Source: CAZRGZ01 sp964599775
GTDB taxonomy: Bacteria > Patescibacteriota > Saccharimonadia > Saccharimonadales > Saccharimonadaceae
Length of the DNA: 64,000 bases
Direction of reading: 5' to 3'
NCBI GenBank assembly: GCA_964599775.1
Contig: CAZRGZ010000002.1
Location: 47,209-111,208 of the forward strand
Shown here: one piece after another, positions 61,407 to 64,000 of the stretch
How positions within the stretch are numbered: the first letter of the stretch is position 1
Layout of the letters: every line of letters begins with the position of its first letter
The notes under the pieces: generated by a model
What the model was told of the DNA's origin: nothing
What the model saw: only the letters and a program-made list of their open reading frames with translations
Databases searched by the model: none
Made by a program: the position numbers and the translations under genes

Positions 61407-62693
61407 TTATTTATTTGCTAATTCCTTTACCACTTCAGCATCATTCCATGGTATCCGCTCGCCATTTACAATTCGATACTGCTCATGGCCCATACCGGTA
61501 ATAACCACCACATCATCGCGGCGGGCAATTTTCATGGCTTTGGCGATGGCTTCGCGGCGGTCGCCAATTTCTTCGGTTTTACCATCGCCACCTGCTTCAA
61601 CAATGCCCTCATGGACTTCGCGGCGAATTTCGGCGGGGTCTTCGTTGTAGCTTTCGTCATCGGTCAGGAAAATCCTATCGGCACCTTCGGCCGCGATCTT
61701 ACCCATAATGGGCCGTTTGGCTTTATCACGATCTCCTGTAGCGCCAAATACCAGTATCACCCGATATTTAGTAGTGGTTCGCACAGCTTCCAATAGCTGT
61801 TGCAGGGCATCGGGGGTATGCGCATAATCAACGATGACATCGTAAGGCTTATCTATATTTACCCGCTCGAAACGGCCAGGGATAGACTCAAGATTAGCAA
61901 TACCATCTTGAATCGCCCCTAAGTCAACTCGCAACAAATACGCCGCCGTTGCGGCTGCCGTTAGGTTATACACATTAAACTTACCCGGCAGCGCGGTCGC
62001 TACCTTTAAATCGGTCTGATGGTCGATATTTAAATCAACTTCACTACCCTTTTTGTACAACTTTACTTTAGTAATTTGGCATTCGGCATCTTCGTGAGTG
62101 CCATAGTTCATGCTTTGTTCGCCCGCTTCAAACTCGTTGAAGTAGCCATACCAGGGGTCATCGCGATTGAGTACAATATAGCGCGGTTTTTTTTGGAATA
62201 GCTTGGCCTTAGCGGCAGCGTATTCTTCCATCGTACCGTGATAATCCAGGTGATCTTGTGTCAGATTAGTCATAATAGCTACCTCTATGGGCACGGTATC
62301 GAGCTTATGCTGATGGAGTGCATGACTGGTAACCTCGAGTACGACAAAATCCACCTTGGCCTTTTTAGCATCGCGGAAGAATTGCTGCATGCGTTCCGTC
62401 GTGGCTACCGTCGCATTCAAATCGTTCAATTTCCGTTCCCCCGCTACCTCAATCAGTGCCGTGGTGAACATAGCTGTTATTTTGCCTGCCGCTTTCAAAA
62501 TTTCGTTGAGGTAATTAGCCGTCGTTGTCTTGCCGTTAGTACCCGTGACAGCAATCACCCTGAGGCCTTTAGCAGGGTTGCCATATTTGGCCGATACCAT
62601 ATGCACTCGGCCCTTACGGTATACTTCTTCCACCGCCCGCACTGCACCACGTGGTAGTGCATTTCTTACCCCTTTTGCAAGCTTATCTTTCAT
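61407..62693 (-). CDS. Mur ligase, MurE-like without full N-terminal domain
   Basis: 428 residues from MKDKLAKGVRNALPRG; TATTAT ends 7 bases before this ATG, so the eight codons upstream are excluded. ATP loop GTNGKTTTANYL, metal/UDP-peptide motifs LEVTSHALHQHKLD, TQDHLDYHGTMEEY and DYAHTPDALQQLLEAV are present. Compared with MurE (~490) the first UDP-binding domain is mostly gone. The amino-acid selection block reads DDESYNEDP instead of DNPRSEDP, arguing against meso-DAP; Lys or another diamine is more likely (inference). May work in peptidoglycan or cell-wall amidation. Confidence 0.85.
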   Translation of the reverse strand: MKDKLAKGVRNALPRGAVRAVEEVYRKGRVHMVSAKYGNPAKGLRVIAVTGTNGKTTTANYLNEILKAAGKITAMFTTALIEVAGERKLNDLNATVATTERMQQFFRDAKKAKVDFVVLEVTSHALHQHKLDTVPIEVAIMTNLTQDHLDYHGTMEEYAAAKAKLFQKKPRYIVLNRDDPWYGYFNEFEAGEQSMNYGTHEDAECQITKVKLYKKGSEVDLNIDHQTDLKVATALPGKFNVYNLTAAATAAYLLRVDLGAIQDGIANLESIPGRFERVNIDKPYDVIVDYAHTPDALQQLLEAVRTTTKYRVILVFGATGDRDKAKRPIMGKIAAEGADRIFLTDDESYNEDPAEIRREVHEGIVEAGGDGKTEEIGDRREAIAKAMKIARRDDVVVITGMGHEQYRIVNGERIPWNDAEVVKELANK

Positions 62694-62814
62694 GCTTACC
62701 ATAATACCGTCTTGCAAGCAGGATTGCTAGTGTGTGGGGGGTACTGTTCAATATAGGGCCTAGCACTTTTTGCTCATAAGTTATTATTTAAACAAAGATG
62801 CTAAAATATAATAA

Positions 62815-63906
62815 ATGCGAATATTGGGTATAGAAACAAGCTGCGACGAAACCGCGGCCGCCATCGTTGATAATGGATCGGCACTTTTAAGCAACGCCGT
62901 ACAAAGCCAGATCAATATTCACAAACGCTTTGGCGGAGTGGTACCAGAGGTAGCAGCACGCAGTCACCTTGAAGTAATGCTTCCTGTTATTGAGGAAGCG
63001 CTCGAACAAGCCGAATCGCACTGGAGCGATATTGATGCAATTGCCGTAACCCACGCCCCCGGTTTGGTAGGTAGTTTACTGATCGGCACTCTAACTGCGC
63101 GAACTCTCGCCACGCTCAAGGGTATTCCACTCTATCCAGTACACCACGTTGAAGCGCACGTATATGCTAATTTCATCACTACCGATAAGACCGGGCAACT
63201 GCAACTCCCTTCTTCCGCGCCACAATTTCCCCTTTTAGCGCTTATCGTCAGCGGTGGGCACTCACAGTTGGTCCTATTTAAAAACCACGGCGATTACGAA
63301 TTACTCGGCCAAACACAAGACGACGCCGTCGGTGAAGCCTTCGACAAAGTCGCTAAAATTTTAGGCCTCCCCTACCCCGGCGGCCCCAGTATTGCCCGGG
63401 CTAGCGAATATGGCGACCCGCACAAATACGACTTTCCTAAGTCTCGGCTCAACAACCCATATAATTTTTCGTTCTCTGGCCTTAAAACAGCCGTCCTAAG
63501 GCGCGTACAGGCCGAATGTGGTGTTGACCACCGCTTTCCGTCCTACGAGCTTGCTGCGCGCTTAGACGACGCCACACGCAATAACTTTGCAGCCAGCTTC
63601 CAGCGCATTGCGGTGGAAACACTCGTCGATAAAGCAGAATTGGCGTATCGTGACTACTTGCCGAAATCTGTCGTGATCGCCGGTGGCGTCGCAGCCAACC
63701 AAGAATTACGTCGGCAATTGCAAGCGCGCCTCCCCTTAGAAATCAATTACGCCGACCCCCGTTTATGTACCGATAACGCCGCCATGGTCGCAACACTCGG
63801 CTACTACCGTTCGCAACAGCTCTCCCCTACCCCACCAAGCGAGGTCGAGGTGATACCAAGTCTTTCTATGACAAAAACTGCGTGGGCTGTTAACAATCCA
63901 CTCTAA
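62815..63906 (+). CDS. tsaD: tRNA N6-threonylcarbamoyladenosine synthase TsaD
   Basis: 363 residues. ASKHA fold with GIETSCDETAAAIV (5-18), metal ligands H111 and H115 in VHHVEAHVYAN, ALIVSGGHSQLVLF, and the C-terminal IAGGVAANQELRRQL and CTDNAAMVATLGYY with the metal Asp. Makes t6A at A37 of ANN-reading tRNAs together with TsaB/C/E, not in the window. Extended -10 TGCTAAAAT (hexamer 62802-62807) ends 7 bases before the ATG (leaderless). Confidence 0.96.
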   Translation: MRILGIETSCDETAAAIVDNGSALLSNAVQSQINIHKRFGGVVPEVAARSHLEVMLPVIEEALEQAESHWSDIDAIAVTHAPGLVGSLLIGTLTARTLATLKGIPLYPVHHVEAHVYANFITTDKTGQLQLPSSAPQFPLLALIVSGGHSQLVLFKNHGDYELLGQTQDDAVGEAFDKVAKILGLPYPGGPSIARASEYGDPHKYDFPKSRLNNPYNFSFSGLKTAVLRRVQAECGVDHRFPSYELAARLDDATRNNFAASFQRIAVETLVDKAELAYRDYLPKSVVIAGGVAANQELRRQLQARLPLEINYADPRLCTDNAAMVATLGYYRSQQLSPTPPSEVEVIPSLSMTKTAWAVNNPL

Positions 63907-63979
63907 TCACGCATCACCTGATTCTGCATCCTTGCTAGTAAATCTGGAGACCACACTTTAGGGCTCCTCCCACATCTAC

Positions 63980-64000
63980 GTTCACCCTCCCCCTCCCTTC
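63980..64000 (+). repeat. Probable start of a third family 2 element
   Basis: GTTCACCCTCCCCCTCCCTT at 63980-63999, with a final C, matches with two differences the region before the outer stem of the 55.8 kb copy (minus strand: GTTCACC, then CCCTCCCTTCG). The conserved AACAGACCGTTA block would follow outside the window. Confidence 0.4.

Noticed and set aside
1..64000. CRISPR array or cas genes
   Set aside because: No regularly spaced direct repeats; the only tandem repeats are the RCC1 codon blocks at 34.2-37.0 kb.
1..64000. Alternative genetic code (TGA as glycine)
   Set aside because: TGA ends several genes at the expected length, for example the NUDIX and ABC exporter genes, and conserved glycines use GGN.
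1..64000. Insertion sequence or prophage
   Set aside because: No transposase, integrase, terminase or capsid-like protein is encoded in any frame I could recognise.

Overview
The window looks like a piece of a small-genome Patescibacteria/CPR bacterium, most like Saccharibacteria (TM7). I infer this from the gene content and style: compact housekeeping genes with tiny spacers, many leaderless genes, two type IV prepilin-like surface proteins, almost no biosynthetic genes beyond nucleotides and sugar phosphates, and housekeeping enzymes that have lost metal-binding cysteines (DnaG, uracil-DNA glycosylase). TGA acts as a stop (for example in the NUDIX gene), which argues against the TGA=Gly lineages (Gracilibacteria/Absconditabacteria). 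No rRNA gene is present, so the assignment rests on inference.

Layout. 0-7 kb: membrane-protein fragment, ychF, DUF2797 gene, a beta-lactamase-like surface protein, then the leftward run rpsF-ssb-rpsR-efp-tlyA. 7-15 kb (leftward): ftsK, RNase J, a small ORF coupled to a family 4-like UDG, pnp, rpsO. 15.2-16.4 kb: an inverted-repeat element, a GC-rich ROK-family gene with its own promoter, and a scaffold gap (N x10) edged by poly-G/poly-C. 16.4-31.4 kb: truB with a degenerate DHH protein, rpsT, mutM-holA, dut-HAD, a bactofilin-like membrane protein, polA-NUDIX-HIT, a polyprenyl synthase, two unknown proteins and a P-loop kinase. 31-39 kb: dnaG-rpoD, a 1069-residue prepilin/RCC1-repeat protein, oligoribonuclease. 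39-41 kb: a second GC-rich insert (ABC exporter with a palindromic operator-like site). 41-50 kb: msrB, argS, CYTH, pyrG, a cupin, rdgB with a membrane spermidine-synthase-like protein, a frameshifted YecM-like gene, thyA-folA. 50-64 kb: tRNA-Ser(GGA), a MacB-type ABC pair, a pilin, pgi and a SIS isomerase, CIRCE-controlled groES-groL, a third GC-rich insert (66-aa membrane protein), phosphohexomutase, a MurE-like ligase and tsaD.

How the genes work together. Most encode DNA replication and repair (polA, holA, dnaG, ssb, mutM, UDG), RNA decay (RNase J, PNPase, Orn), translation, nucleotide-pool hygiene (dut, rdgB, NUDIX, thyA, folA, pyrG), sugar-phosphate interconversion (pgi, SIS isomerase, phosphohexomutase, cupin) and cell surface (pilins, bactofilin-like protein, serine hydrolase, Mur ligase).

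The most notable signals are (a) two families of intergenic structured elements whose flanking blocks are conserved between distant copies while the stems co-vary, one family apparently starting again at the last bases of the window; (b) -10 boxes placed 6-9 bases upstream of the start codon in at least 14 genes, implying widespread leaderless mRNAs; (c) three GC-rich single-gene inserts with canonical promoters and Shine-Dalgarno sites; (d) two genes interrupted by single frame changes in A-runs; and (e) loss of all zinc ligands in DnaG and of three of four iron-sulfur cysteines in the UDG.
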